A stretch of DNA of 64,000 bases from Ostrinia nubilalis. Lineage: Eukaryota; Arthropoda; Insecta; Lepidoptera; Crambidae. The translations under genes and the position numbers were made by a program. This document shows, in pieces, positions 45,828 through 57,831 of this stretch. Below the pieces are notes generated by a model. It was not told where the DNA came from and made no database searches. It worked only from the letters and a program-made list of their open reading frames with translations. Position 1 is the stretch's first letter; every line of letters starts with the position of its first letter. The stretch spans positions 7,542,001-7,606,000 of the forward strand of contig NC_087119.1 of NCBI RefSeq assembly GCF_963855985.1, written 5' to 3'.

Positions 45828-47562
45828 TTAAAAATAAAGATCAGCCTAAAAACGTGCACTAACCCCTATGGTAACACATAACAGAAATTTTGTTGCATAT
45901 GGGTTACTTAAAAATTAGGGATTGATGGTGAAAACGGGCATTAGACACTTTAATCTAATACCTAGGCACTTTATAGATTACAACACGATACAGTAGGTAC
46001 TTCTTCGTTTCGACTTCGAATCGTCTGCGTATTCGAAGATATTCGATACCCAGCGTTCGAATTCAACGATAACGTACCTAACGATCTCAATCGTTCTTAG
46101 ATCGTATCTTCTGTAATTCCAGCTTACATGTAATGGAGTCACAAATCACCTTTCAAACTTTATGATGGAAATAGAAGCAACTGGACTATTGCTAGGGCAC
46201 CTTTATGACGTAATACCACGCATGTGACTACAAGGGCGGAAGCGAGTAAACTAAATTTATGACGGTCACCGTGTCAATCTTAATTCTACATTGGCGCCTG
46301 TTACGTGACATTTCAGCTGCTGGGGAATTGATAACAAGTATTATTTAATTACCAAACTAGACAATTTGCGATGAATAAACCTGTGCACAAGAACACATTC
46401 AGGTTTGTGATTGGTCTAAATACTTATTAAATTCTATTGTGCATAACTTGGATTGAGGATTCGGTAATTGGTTTCAAAAGGCGCTTTTACACTGCGCGGA
46501 AATTAGCCAAGTCAAGTCAAATAATCAGTGGGGTGGGGATGAAAAATGAATGAATTTCATCCCCACTCCACTGTTTTTTTGACTTGACTCGGCTAATTTC
46601 CGCGCAGTGTAAATCCGCCAAAATGGTTTCAATATTTAAACCAAACCCAGAACAGAATATATGAATCGAAATGTGTTGATCGCCTCAACTCTTGCTGTGT
46701 GACATAATATACGGATCTAATTCGCCCATAAAATTGTCCGTGAGAATGACAGACTAATTGACTTTATCGTTGGACCTTCGCGACGAGTTTATCGTGACTC
46801 GGGAGCATGATTGATACAATATTAACTTGATCCCTAATATAAATGCTAACAATTCCGGTTTGTCTGAAAATGCATTACAGTATTATTTTAGAAAGAGATC
46901 GGTAAATATGATGTCATACAATTCCTTATTTTGTGAATGAATAATAATTAAAAAATAACAAACAGATAAGTATAATCCACACCATAGTGGTTTAATCAAA
47001 TTATCTAGGTCCAATTTAGGCGCGCCGTGACGCAGTTCAACAATATACGCAACTCCACCCTACCAATGCATGGCAATTAAGGAATAATACGATTTCATAT
47101 TCACCCTTTAAAACACTCATTATATTTTTGATACACCACATTATTCATTAAAAATACTACCTATAACACTACCCCGAATGCTATGCTAAAATATAGTCCC
47201 ACTATTTTGAGCAAAATTAAGGCTTATTTAACTACGACCTATACCATCCCATAAATACACAACACCTACATAAAACGACACTTGTTTTTGTAAACGAGAA
47301 ACAACTGTTTTAGAACACCCTGATAATTCAGATGCCCACACATTAAGTTATTGATTTTGACTCTTACAATAAAAAACATAACATTCAAATTCCAACAATT
47401 GCACTGCACTGTAAGCCAATGTGCAAATTGAATCAATACAATAAACTAATCATTGTTATTAGTATTTTAACCTTTTCATTGCCACATTCATTCTCTTATT
47501 TACAAAGTTGCAAGACTTGCTGATAATTGTTTTTTTTGTGTTGAAATAAAAAGGTTAATAAA
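45828..47562. other. Intergenic interval between the 44432 gene and DCAKD
   Basis: AT-rich. One MITE at 46480-46619. No exon recognised. Confidence 0.4.
46480..46619. mobile_element. 140-bp MITE
   Basis: Inverted ends GGCGCTTTTACACTGCGCGG and CCGCGCAGTGTAAATCCGCC. Long near-perfect arms include GACTTGACT / AGTCAAGTC. Flanked by AAAA on both sides. Confidence 0.8.
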
Positions 47563-47728
47563 GCTTCAACCAAACCGACGCGTGCAGATCGCCATCGCGC
47601 GCCGGCGGTGATCAAAGGCCAATGACAGGTCACGCAACCCATGACAGTTCACTCGACCTGTCATTTCCCTATGATTGCGCCGTGCATCACCGGCGATAGC
47701 GTTCTACACGCGTTGGTGTGATTGAAGC
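47563..47728. mobile_element. 166-bp MITE downstream of DCAKD
   Basis: Inverted ends GCTTCAACCAAACCGACGCG and CGCGTTGGTGTGATTGAAGC, with ATAA on both sides. Internal arms share ATGACAGGT and its complement. Confidence 0.75.
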
Positions 47729-47857
47729 ATAAGTCTCTAAATACATTTTTGCACTTTCCTGTTTTCCTACACAATTAAGAATATTACAATATTAATTGTA
47801 AATGATTTCAAGTAAAATAATATACACATTACTATACATTAAGGACACCATAGCTTA

Positions 47858-49319
47858 TTACCATAATATATCCTTATTAAACATATGTACAACGCCAAAT
47901 ACTATTGATAGGAATGTGATTGCAATTATTGCTCTAAAATACCTGTAACAATAATAATAAAAATCATTTATTATTTCTCCACAACGAATATTATTTAAGT
48001 TACAAATAAGTTAGAAACAAGAAAAACTAAAGGCCAAAAACAAACTTATCATTAAATTCTTGAATACTAATGGCTCTTCAAATTAAAGCATGTTTTTAAC
48101 TTGAATGACAAGCTATAGCAAGACCATAATTTCATTATTAAGTGATTACAACAAATGTGAATAAACATTACCATGTGAACTTTGATCTTCGCAGCATCCT
48201 TATTATACTTTCGGTTTGGTGTCTCATATTAACAAAGTCACCTGAATTGTCTATGACAAAATGTGACTTAGCAACTTTATCTTCCAAAGGCATTTGACAA
48301 TTGATCCGCTTTTTGGCCACCACTTCTGACATGTCATTACGTTTACATAACCTTTCTAATTGCTGGAAGTCCTCGCTGGAATTGAATATTAACATTTTAT
48401 TTATTTCAAAATTTAACCAAGTACTGCATTGATTTATTAAAGACCTAAAGTATTGTAGTCAATCCTCAATTAAACATAATAATATGCAACTTACCAAACA
48501 ACTGTGATAATTTTATGCATAAAGGTTAACATTTTTCCCGTTTCAAACAATAATGGCACTTCCATCACAATGTATCTATGTCCAGAGAAAAAATATGATA
48601 CAGCCATCTTCATCATAGCACTTTGTATTCGAGGATGTGTTATGGCATTAAGTTTTTTTCTCTTGTCTATGTCATCAAATACTATTTCCCCCAGCCGTAC
48701 TCTGTTGACTTTACCATCAACGCACAACACCTCATCACCGAAATACTCTCTCAATTCTTTCCATGCCTTTGTTCCTGGTTCCAATACTGAAACAAGGTTA
48801 AAAAAGGAAGATGTAGGTGACATACCTTAAATGAAGCTCACTATTGAATGATTAAGAAATGAATATTATGGGTTCTTTTTACCATAAATAGCTTAAAGGT
48901 TAAATCTCGCAGCCAGCAGTACATAAATACTATCAGTGTGCCTTCAAAAATGTTTTATTAACTAAACATAAATCACTTGCAATTGCTTTTGCATAGTTGA
49001 ACAAAAACAGTAAAATAGTCACTTGATGCTCAGCAGTTAACATTTACTATCTAAGTATCATTGGATCCTGCAAATATGGTTAATGTAGGTAACAAAATTT
49101 CGCGGGGCAGTTATTGTAGGGCAATCGCACGGGTAACTCGCTCATCAGCAAAAAAATATCGAGTAATTTGCAAATAGAAATTGTAAAGTGGAAACACCAT
49201 AGCATACCTTTTCGGGCTACTTCATCAGCATCAATCACAGCTACACCATGTTCGCGAAATATAGAAAGCACTGTACTTTTCCCCGTTGCAAGGCCTCCTG
49301 TAAGTCCAACAATGAACAT
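47858..49319 (-). CDS. DCAKD: Dephospho-CoA kinase domain-containing protein
   Basis: Predicted to phosphorylate the 3'-OH of dephospho-CoA with ATP, the last step of CoA synthesis; animal DCAKD proteins are assigned to this family mainly by homology. Exons on the minus strand: 49208-49319, 48495-48786, 48172-48375 and 47858-47942. All are GT-AG and in phase, giving 230 aa, essentially the length of human DCAKD (231). The P-loop is [12 protein letters not shown] (residues 5-16), followed by [33 protein letters not shown] and [21 protein letters not shown]. Exon 4 adds one hydrophobic helix ([20 protein letters not shown]), a C-terminal membrane anchor. Without splicing the third exon would stop at TGG-TAA; exon 4 is supported by TTGTTACAG, exact phase and match to the family's C-terminal tail. 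The start ATG begins at the family N-terminus. Confidence 0.92.
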
Positions 49320-50235
49320 GTTGCTGGTGTGGACAGACCTGTTAACGCAACCGAAAGAAGTGCTTGATCCAAAGAAGTCGGAACTAGAGCTAGATAACTA
49401 ACAACAAGACATGAAATTAAATTAAGAGTAAAAATCTAAAATAAAAATTAATCTAGCGAAGAAACCAAACCACAATCCACAATGCAATTTCTTCTTCTTC
49501 TTATTTTATTTTGGCGACGGCTGTGGGTGGTTCAATTCGATTTTGAGTTTTGACATTTCTGACTGTGACAATTCTGACATTGACGTTAGCAAAAATCAGG
49601 GTTGCCCAGTTTAAAGAATATTTTCTCCCACATATCAAGGATGTTATGGATATCCGTAACCGTAACCGTAACTATCGGATATCTGAAATAAAAAAATATC
49701 CGTAACCGTAACCGAAACCGATTCAAAAGTTTTGGATAAAAGTGGAGTCTAAATCTTAATGTTTTTTAAAATTTATTTTGTTAGTTGTCTGGCATTCCCT
49801 GGCACAATCTGATATCCCCGCCTGTTTCACCTTTATCATAGGTGTCGTCATAGTAGTACATTAAGTAGATATGTGGGTCACGCAGCATCTTGCTATTTGA
49901 ATTTTTACATTTTTAAAATTGTAATATCCGTAACCGTAACTGAAACCGGTATAATATTATTGTAATATCCGTAACCGTAACCATAACCGAAACTTCATAT
50001 CCATAGCGTCCCTACCACATAATGATACGCAATCAGTGTACTGCCTGGATTTAAACAATAAAATCCAAAAATGTTTATATTATTATTGACAACCAAAAAA
50101 TTATTTCCCTTTTCCATGTTGACTATTGACTGTTATGTGAAATTTTGTTGTATAGATATCATCCTTAATCAATTTTTGTTTTCAAAACGTGATTAGATTT
50201 CTAAATCAAAGCTTTAGTTCAATAGCACAGAGTAA
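49320..50235. other. DCAKD 5' flank and repeat-bearing interval
   Basis: AT-rich promoter-side sequence, no TATA box assigned, followed by the repeat at 49640-50010. Confidence 0.4.
49640..50010. repeat. Dispersed repeat with (CCGTAA)n clusters and inverted ends
   Basis: GATGTTATGGATATCCGTAA at the left and the inverted ATATCCATAGCGTCCCTA at the right bracket two clusters of CCGTAACCGTAACC (about 49652-49725 and 49925-49985). This may be a small hAT-like element; the target duplication was not found. Confidence 0.5.
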
Positions 50236-50861
50236 ATGGTTTTTAATTTCAGTGAACATAATTTAATTTTTTTTAAAAAAAATGCCGTATGTAGACCTGT
50301 AACCATTAGTCGTCTAGAACGTTTTAAAAATAATCTTGAAAATAAATTGCATTTAGTCCCGTATGTGCAGGGAGACCCAGATGCTCTTTACAATAACCTT
50401 TTCGAATGTATTAAAACCGAACATGACAAAGTTTTTACGATAAAGCCATTAAAACCAAATACCAAATCAAAGTTTAGTGACTGGGCTACTAAGGGAATAT
50501 ACAAAAGTCGAAATACGTTATATGAACTTTAAGGCATGAAAAAGTATAATAATAGTATATCTTTTCTTGAGCATGTAAAAAAGTATTCAAACTTTTTAAG
50601 AAAGTTTGCTTCATGGCAAAGTCTTTTTATATTCGGGACAAGATAGGGAACGCCAGTAATAAAATAAAAGAAACTTGGAATGTTATCAACCGAGAGACTG
50701 GTAAACTAAAACCAAGAGATAATGACTTTTCTCTCAAAGTTCACGATAATTTGATATCTGCAGATAAAGATGTAGCGGAAGCTTTTGACAAATTTTTTGG
50801 TAATATAGCTTCAGCAACAACTGCCAACTTAAAGTCATCTCCCTCCGAGGCCTAAGAAATA

Positions 50862-51182
50862 TTGAAAACCCACGTGACACCCTGTGACTCGCACTTCTCT
50901 TTTAAACATATTACTCCATTAGATATCACTAAAACTTTTAATCTTTTAAACGTAAAGAGTACAACTGATATCTGGGGCATCTCTGTCAAGATAGTGAAAC
51001 ACATTATTGATATAATTTCCCCACAGTTAGCGATAATATTCAATAATTGCATAGAGAAGGGAATCTTCCCCGACCTCATGAAACATAGTAGACTAATGCC
51101 ATTATTTAAGTCTGGTAGCAAAACCGACCCTGGCAATTATAGACCCATTTCTATCTTGCCCGCTCTGAGCAAGATTTTTTAA
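50862..51182 (+). pseudogene. LINE reverse transcriptase, N-terminal part
   Basis: Contains SRLMPLFKSGSKTDPGNYRP then ISILPALSKIF, the fingers motif of non-LTR reverse transcriptases. It is closed by an in-frame stop at about 51179. Confidence 0.8.
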
Positions 51183-51203
51183 AAAATCATACAGGAGCAA
51201 CTT

Positions 51204-51803
51204 ATGATTCACTTTGGCTCTAATAAACTATTTCATAGTGAACAATATGGTTTCACCAAGGGTCGTTCCACCACCGATGCTGGGGTTGCACTACTTAAAC
51301 ATATCTTCGAGGCTTGGGAGAATTCTCAAAATGCACTAGGGGTCTTCTGTGATCTCTCAAAAGCTTTTGACTGCGTAGAACATCAAACTCTAATTCGCAA
51401 ACTGCACTATTATGGGGTAAAGGACTCGGCTTTGGATTTAATACAATCCTATTTAAACTTTAGAGTTCAAAAAGTTGACATAAATGGTGTTTTGTCTTCT
51501 GGGTCACCTGTGAAAATGGGAGTTCCGCAGGGGTCCATTCTGGGTCCATTCTTGTTTCTTATATACATTAATGATCTTCCATATTTTGTTAAGGACTCTT
51601 GCGAAATCGTGTTATTTGCTGATGACACATCTTTGATTTTTAATATCGATAGAAGTAAAAATAACTTTGACGATGTAAATAATGCACTAACAAGAGTTTT
51701 AAGTTGGTTCACTACAAATAATTTACAACTCAATGCAAAGAAAACAAAATGTATAAAATTCTCTTTGCCTAACGTAAAAACAGTAAGTACACAAAATAAA
51801 TAG
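51204..51803 (+). pseudogene. LINE reverse transcriptase, catalytic part
   Basis: Palm motifs are visible: VFCDLSKAFDCVEHQTLI, GVPQGSILGPFLFLIYINDL and the active-site FADDTSLIF. A frameshift follows VKTVSTQ. The remainder continues in another frame at 52004-52453 (SYGIMLWGKAADFETIFILQ). Confidence 0.88.
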
Positions 51804-52003
51804 AACTTAATAATAATGCAATCGATCTGGTAGACTCTACTGTATTTCTGGGAATTACCCTGGATTCAAAACTCCAGTGGGGCCCCCATATAGAAACTCT
51901 GGCGGGAAAGCTCAGCTCAGCGGCTTTTGCAATAAAAAGGATACGGTCATTAACCGATGTTTCAACAGCTCGCTTAGTCTACTTTAGCTACTTTCATAGC
52001 CTA

Positions 52004-52453
52004 ATGTCATATGGAATCATGCTATGGGGCAAAGCTGCAGATTTTGAAACAATATTTATTTTGCAAAAACGTGCGATAAGATACTTGTATAAAATGAAAG
52101 CAAGAGCATCCCTTAGAGAATTGTTTAAAGAAATTGGCATTCTCACGGCCGCTTCACAATACATCTTAAACTGTATTCTATTTATTCAAAAAAATATTAC
52201 TGAATTTAAAAAGAAAAGTGATATTCACCAAATTAACACTAGAAATAAAAATAAATTGGCTATACCCGCTTTTAGACTTAATAAAGTGTTTGCCACTTTT
52301 ATGGGACAAGGTATCCATTTTTATAACAAAGTCCCTGATAAATATAAAGAGCTACCGTATAATAAATTTAAAGATATAGTTAAAGACCACATGCTTAAAA
52401 AAGCCTATTATACAACTCGAGATTTTCTTAATGATAAGTCATCCTGGGAGTAG
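52004..52453 (+). pseudogene. LINE reverse transcriptase, C-terminal part
   Basis: Homologous to the end of the frame at 851-1642 (FILQKRAIRYLYKMKARASL; NTRNKNKLAIPAFRLNK), ending at TAG before the short 3' UTR. Confidence 0.85.
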
Positions 52454-52621
52454 GATTATAGTCCTCTCATGCTCGCACTAAAAAGAATTAAAATGAACAG
52501 TAATGTATAAACTAATAATAATTTCTCAAATGTTAAAGTGTCATGCTTCTCAATCTGGACTGTTACTTAGCTTTATTATTAGTTTTTTTTTTTTAAAGAG
52601 ATAACTTGGAATTGTCATTCT

Positions 52622-53463
52622 CACTAAAATGTCTCTGGGGCATGAAGCTACAGATAAAAATGGAGGCCACACTCCGAATACCTACTTGAAGCACAAACTA
52701 AGTATCACTATCTCGCTCTCTGTGGGCAGACTCGCTCTTTCTAAATAATCAAAAAATATAAAATTGCTCAAATTCAATGAAACCAATGTAAAATCTTTAT
52801 TTCTTGACATAGGTATCATTAAAAATGATAAGTGTAATTACTGGTAAAACGTTTTAGGAAGAAATTACTGTAAAAAATGTGAAAAATGTTTACAATGATC
52901 CAATGTCGGAAATCACGAAATAAACACTTACGCGTGGAATCTTATGTCACTTCCAGGACACCACGTACTACCGCAACCACGCACTACAAAATTTTGCACC
53001 AATTCTTGTGATAAAACAATGATTATTTCCTGTAAACAATCTCAAACGAAATTAACTGCTTAATAAACAAAATAGTAAACAACCGCCATGATGGGCCGGA
53101 TTGGGCCGATGTTGCCACATGGTACCGATTACCCAGGAATTGGGATTGTAATTCCCTGATTCGCCAACACATTAAGCCTAAATGGCCGACAATTTTGTGA
53201 TTTTTTATTTAACTAGGTAATCTTAGTTTCAAATATTAATTATTTATTTGTTTAACTTCTGATTTGGTTAGTGAATTGGCTATTTCGAAGAATTTACAAG
53301 GAGATTTAAATCAGAAGATAGCAATACTACAGTTCACACTAAAAAGAGAGGTAGGGCCGCAGAGAGCGAGATAGATATAAGTAGGTATTTGACTCAAGTT
53401 TTTGTTCCAACTCTGCCCTCCATTTTTATCTTTAGCTTCATGCTCTGGGGTGGTGGCGTAGTG
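52622..53463. mobile_element. Foldback element with CACTA-like ends
   Basis: Left arm 52622-52745 and right arm about 53335-53463 are inverted relatives; both carry GCATGAAGCTA(A/C)AGATAAAAATGG and CTATCTCGCTCTCTG. The outer ends are CACTA and TAGTG, but no matching 3-bp duplication was seen, so the superfamily is uncertain. Confidence 0.5.
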
Positions 53464-53775
53464 AGGCGGGTCGTTACATTCCCTCTAATATGGTCGAGTG
53501 AAGCGATGGCTGGTTCACTCGTCATGTCTGTGAACAGGCGCTGCTTTCGGGGACTGGTCAATCCAAGTTATTCAAATTTATGTATGCGAGTCATTTCTAC
53601 TAGTATCTTAATATGTAAGTCTAGATATTAGCAGGTCACTACCTTGTTTAATATACCACGCAATCTTGTATACCCATTCTTATAAGATACACCATACAAG
53701 AATGCATGGTAAATTCAGTGAACTGCTCCTGAATCGAATGTACCTACTACTACTATTTCTATTTATTTATATTAA

Positions 53776-53957
53776 CCGGCAGACAGTGGTGACTGAGTTT
53801 GTTGCGGCGCTTCTTCTCAGCACTTGCCAAATGTTGGTCTCGAAGCGCTGGTAGGGTAAAAAGATTATGAGACATGTAGAGGCTCCTTAAGAGCAAAATG
53901 ACGATTTGTAAGAACTATTTATTAGTCCAAACAAATAAAGAAATTTTGACTTTGACT
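53776..53957 (+). mobile_element. Isolated LINE 3' UTR
   Basis: GTGACTGAGTTTGTTGCGGC, TCTCAGCACTTGCCAAATG and GTCTCGAAGCGCTGGTAGGG match the 3' UTR at 1692-1800. It ends AATAAAGAAATTTTGACTTT with a short TTTGAC repeat. A very short 5'-truncated insertion. Confidence 0.85.
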
Positions 53958-54989
53958 TTGAAACAAAGTATTTTGTAACGAAAAAACATCATAATAATTA
54001 TCCCTTTTAGAGGTATCTTCATTCATACGCTTGCAACCCTTATTTTGACCGATTCATTGTTTAATTTGTTCCGTTTTTGTTTGTAGGCAAAGGCATATTA
54101 CCATACATACAGTTAAGTCTTTAGTTTCTATTTTCAGTTGAAATAAACCACAGTTAAACTTATTAAAATTATGTACAAAAATGACGATAGATTATATCCC
54201 TTTCCTTCTCTTGATTTACAGCAAAAATGTGGCGCTTTTCAACTTTCTAGACTTCTTGAAAGAATTTTAAATCTGTTGTTTTGCACTGCTTTATTATTTC
54301 ATTTGCCTACTTACACCACCAGACACCAGCCTACACTCATCATCACTCATGGATGCATGGATGGTTAACTAAAATAAAATGATTAGTCGGCTAGTCGGTT
54401 ATACACAAAATAAATGTTGTACCTCCTTAAATAAATCGCACCCTTAATAATGAATGGGCACAACTCCAAAATTCAGTTTTTTGGGAAAAGCCAAAAAACC
54501 AATCGGCGCATCGCGGTTTTTTACATAATTGGCTCTAAAATCTTTATTTTATCAGCTACAACTTTCAAATTAAGCATACTTCATCACTGGTATCTGTTAT
54601 ATAATTTGACATAAGACATTTTTGAAAATATTGATTACGAGTATTTAAAAAAAATGTTTAAAAAAATATTTCAAAGTTAGGCCTTTATTTTACTATTTCT
54701 GTTGTTGTGATTTTGGGTATTACTTGTACTTGTGCCCATCTAATCCTTAGGCTGAATTGTTTTATATGGCATATTCCCTAATATTGCTCTATAATATTTA
54801 AAAATAAGTGTATTATTCGATTTTTATATTGATTTACGCCCAATAACATTGGGGACAGTTATTGTGCGGTATAGTAGCTTATAGCCAATTCAGTATAAGA
54901 GTAGGGTGCTGAATACTAGAAAATTATTAGATATGTCAAATTAGATTAAAATAAAGACTATTAGCTATTTCTCTGAGAAAACCGACATG
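53958..54989. other. AT-rich intergenic interval
   Basis: No feature recognised. It may include the 3' part of the transposon relic at 54990-55640. Confidence 0.35.
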
Positions 54990-55640
54990 AAAATACTAAT
55001 TTTATGCATTCAAAATATTTTTACTTAGATAGATAGGGACTCTTACCCTATAAAAAATATGCTTTTCATCAAATAAAGAAAAAACCTACAAAAACTTTTT
55101 CTGTAAGGTTTTCTGTTATGGATTTGTTCAGGATAATCACTTATTAAAGTCCAACAGCCAGTACCTTGGTATCTTTTTTCCACTATCCTGCTGTCCTGGT
55201 GGAGGGAACCGTTCTCCTTGTCCCTTACTATAATCGCCCACATTATGTGGGAATCAGTTCAAATGGCTATTGTAAAAAATACAATTTAATACTCAAATTG
55301 GCGTGTGTAATTTTTGAAGGATTTTAGCAACCAATTTTGAACACAAGAATATCCATTCTGGTGTTCTAACATTCCCCAAAAAATATTTTACTACTAAAGC
55401 ACCTTAGCCATGCTTCAGATTCAATTTGTGTTATAATATGGTTTACAAATACAGTCTTTTATAAGAGCACGGATTTGCAGTCCATCGAAGATAGCTGCTT
55501 TTAATTTTTCCGTACTCACTATCATTTTGCTTTTGATCATTTTAGTGATTAGAAAGCTCAATACATATCTTTGGCCCTCCAAATAGAAGCCCTTTACGTC
55601 CTGCTTGACTTTAGTATTGCAAAGAGTCTAGGTACACAAG
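54990..55640 (-). pseudogene. Broken ORF of an arthropod transposon-borne protein
   Basis: The minus strand encodes KLKAAIFDGLQIRALIKD near 55450-55530 and, further on, SLHQDSRIVEKRYQG and CWTLISD near 55125-55215. From memory these match ordered motifs (KAAIFxGPQIR, FHQDIxxMExRYQG, DYCWxL) of an uncharacterised protein repeated in many arthropod and hydra genomes. Frames are broken by several stops and shifts. The transposon class is not established here. Confidence 0.5.
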
Positions 55641-56174
55641 GTTTACGACGATATTGGACACCCAATATTTATTATTTTGTACAATTTTTATCCCAAAGTA
55701 TGCTTGGTTTGTTATCACAAACTCCGTGATCTTTTTTCTTTGCTTTTGTGTACAATATTTGCCACATATTAATAAAAACTGTTAGTGGTGTTAACACAAG
55801 ATTTCATTACGAACTCATATTTTTTTAAGACAAAAAGCACTTTAGAACTTAAATTTAGACAAACTGAAAATTTCAAGGTCTAATAGCTGATCAGTAAATT
55901 GTAGTAACTTAATACGTGAAAAGATAATTTTAAAATAAATTCGATGTATCCTCAGTCCTCAGAATCTGAGTGATTAATTAGCACCAATTTATGTGACCGT
56001 AATAAATTAATGAATAATATAATTAAAAATTATAACACTATCATATTAAAGTAATTCACCTTTTGGCTGACTAGTGCGTTTATTCATAAAATAAACAAAG
56101 AAAAAAGCCAACCCGAGCCCCGAGCGAACGTTAATAGCCTTAACACGTAGGTATGTCTCTTATTTTATTAATCA

Positions 56175-56371
56175 CTAGCTTTCCGCCCGCGGCTTCGCCC
56201 GCGTGGAATTTTGTCTGTCACAGAAAAACAATATCGCGCGCGTATTTACTCATCGTTTAGACCTGGACTACGACAAACATTTTAAAACCAAAATCAGCTC
56301 AATCGGCCCAGTCGTTCTCGAGTTATAATCAGACTAACGAACATCAATTCATTTTTATTTATATAGATAGA
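56175..56371 (-). mobile_element. Short Helitron-like element, family A
   Basis: Inverted relative of 45626-45827. On the minus strand it starts TCTATCTATATAAATAAAAA and ends in the GC hairpin plus CTAG, next to T. It begins the Helitron cluster on its left side. Confidence 0.85.
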
Positions 56372-56381
56372 TAGATGATAG

Positions 56382-56877
56382 CTAGCGGCCGCCCGCGACT
56401 TCGTACGCGTGGATCCCGTTTTACCCCCTTCATCTATCTTCAGCGGTTAACTCCCCTTCCCGTAGGAATTTTGCAATATCCTGTTGTAACTAAGCTTTAA
56501 GTTTACTAAGGTACCTGCATGCCACATTTCAAGCGTCTATCTTACGCAGTTTAGATTTTTTCATACATAAGTTTTTTCCCGCTAACTCCCGTTCCCGTGG
56601 GAATTTTACGATATCCTGTTGTACCTAAGCTTTAAGTTTACTAAGGTACCTGCACACCAAATTTCAAGCATCTAACTTAAGCGGTTTAGATTTTTCATAC
56701 AAAAGGATTTTTCCGCTAATTCCCGTTCCCGTGGTAATTTCGGGTATTCCTTTCTTAGTGCACCTCTACGGTACCTAAACTACGTCCCTTCCAAATTTCA
56801 AGTGCCTACGTTTAGCCGTTTAGGCTGTGCGTTGATCTGTCAGTCAGTCAGTCAGTTTCTCCTTTTATATATTTAGA
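56382..56877 (-). mobile_element. Helitron-like element, family B copy 1
   Basis: On the minus strand it starts TCTAAATATATAAAAGGAG, runs into a (CTGA)n block, and ends CGAAGTCGCGGGCGGCCGCTAG. Internal ~190-bp segments (CCCGCTAACTCCCGTTCCCG on plus) are themselves repeated. Confidence 0.8.
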
Positions 56878-56895
56878 AGATAGATTAGATGATAG

Positions 56896-57289
56896 CTAGC
56901 GGCCGCCCGCGACTTCGTACGCGTGGATCCCGTTTTACCCCCTTTATCTATCTTAAGCGGTTTAGATTTTTTTCATACAAATGTTTTTTCCCGCTAACTC
57001 CCGTTCCCGTGGGAATTTTACGATATCCTGTTGTACCTAAGCTTTAAGTTTACTAACGTACCTGCACACCAAATTTCAAGCATCTAACTTAAGCGGTTTA
57101 GATTTTTCATACAAAAGGATTTTTCCGCTAATTCCCGTTCCCGTGGTAATTTCGGGAATTTCTTTCTTAGTGCACCTCTACGGTACCTAAACTACGTCCC
57201 TTCCAAATTTCAAGTGCCTACGTTTAGCCGTTTAGGCTGTGCGTTGATCTGTCAGTCAGTCAGTCAGTTTCTCTTTTTATATATTTAGA
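56896..57289 (-). mobile_element. Helitron-like element, family B copy 2
   Basis: Same ends as copy 1 but about 100 bp shorter, lacking one internal subrepeat. Separated from copy 1 by a short GATAGAT-rich spacer. Confidence 0.8.
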
Positions 57290-57302
57290 AGATAGATGAT
57301 AG

Positions 57303-57831
57303 CTAGCGGCCGCCCGCGACTTCGTACGCGTGGATCCCGTTTTACCCCCTTTATCTATCTTAAGCGGTTTAGATTTTTTTCATACAAATGTTTTTTTCCG
57401 CTAACTCCCGTTCGCGTAGGAATTTTGCAATAACCTGTTGAAACTAAGCTTTAAGTTTACTAAGGTACCTGCATGCCAAATTTCAAGCGTCTATCTTACG
57501 CAGTTTAGATTTTTTCATACATATGTTTTTTCCCGCTAACTCCCGTTCCCGTGGGAATTTTACGATATCCTGTTGTACCTAAGCTTTAAGTTTACTAACG
57601 TACCTGCACACCAAATTTCAAGCATCTAACTTAAGCGGTTTAGATTTTTCATACAAAAGGATTTTTCCGCTAATTCCCGTTCCCGTGGTAATTTCGGGAA
57701 TTCCTTTCTTAGTGCACCTCTACGGTACCTAAACTACGTCCCTTCCAAATTTCAAGTGCCTACGTTTAGCCGTTTAGGCTGTGCGTTGATCTGTCAGTCA
57801 GTCAGTCAGTTTCTCTTTTTATATATTTAGA
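57303..57831 (-). mobile_element. Helitron-like element, family B copy 3
   Basis: The longest of the three copies. Its 5' TC end at 57830-57831 abuts the 3' CTAG end of the next element (57832) with no spacer. Confidence 0.8.

Larger units (their letters stand above)
50236..52600 (+). mobile_element. Decayed non-LTR retrotransposon (CR1/Jockey-like group)
   Basis: A longer sister of 839-1888. It spans the linker upstream of the reverse transcriptase, the full catalytic region and the C-terminal region, and is broken into at least five frames. The endonuclease domain and 5' end are missing. Stops fall near 50530, 50853 and 51179, with frameshifts near 50600 and 51800. Confidence 0.88.
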
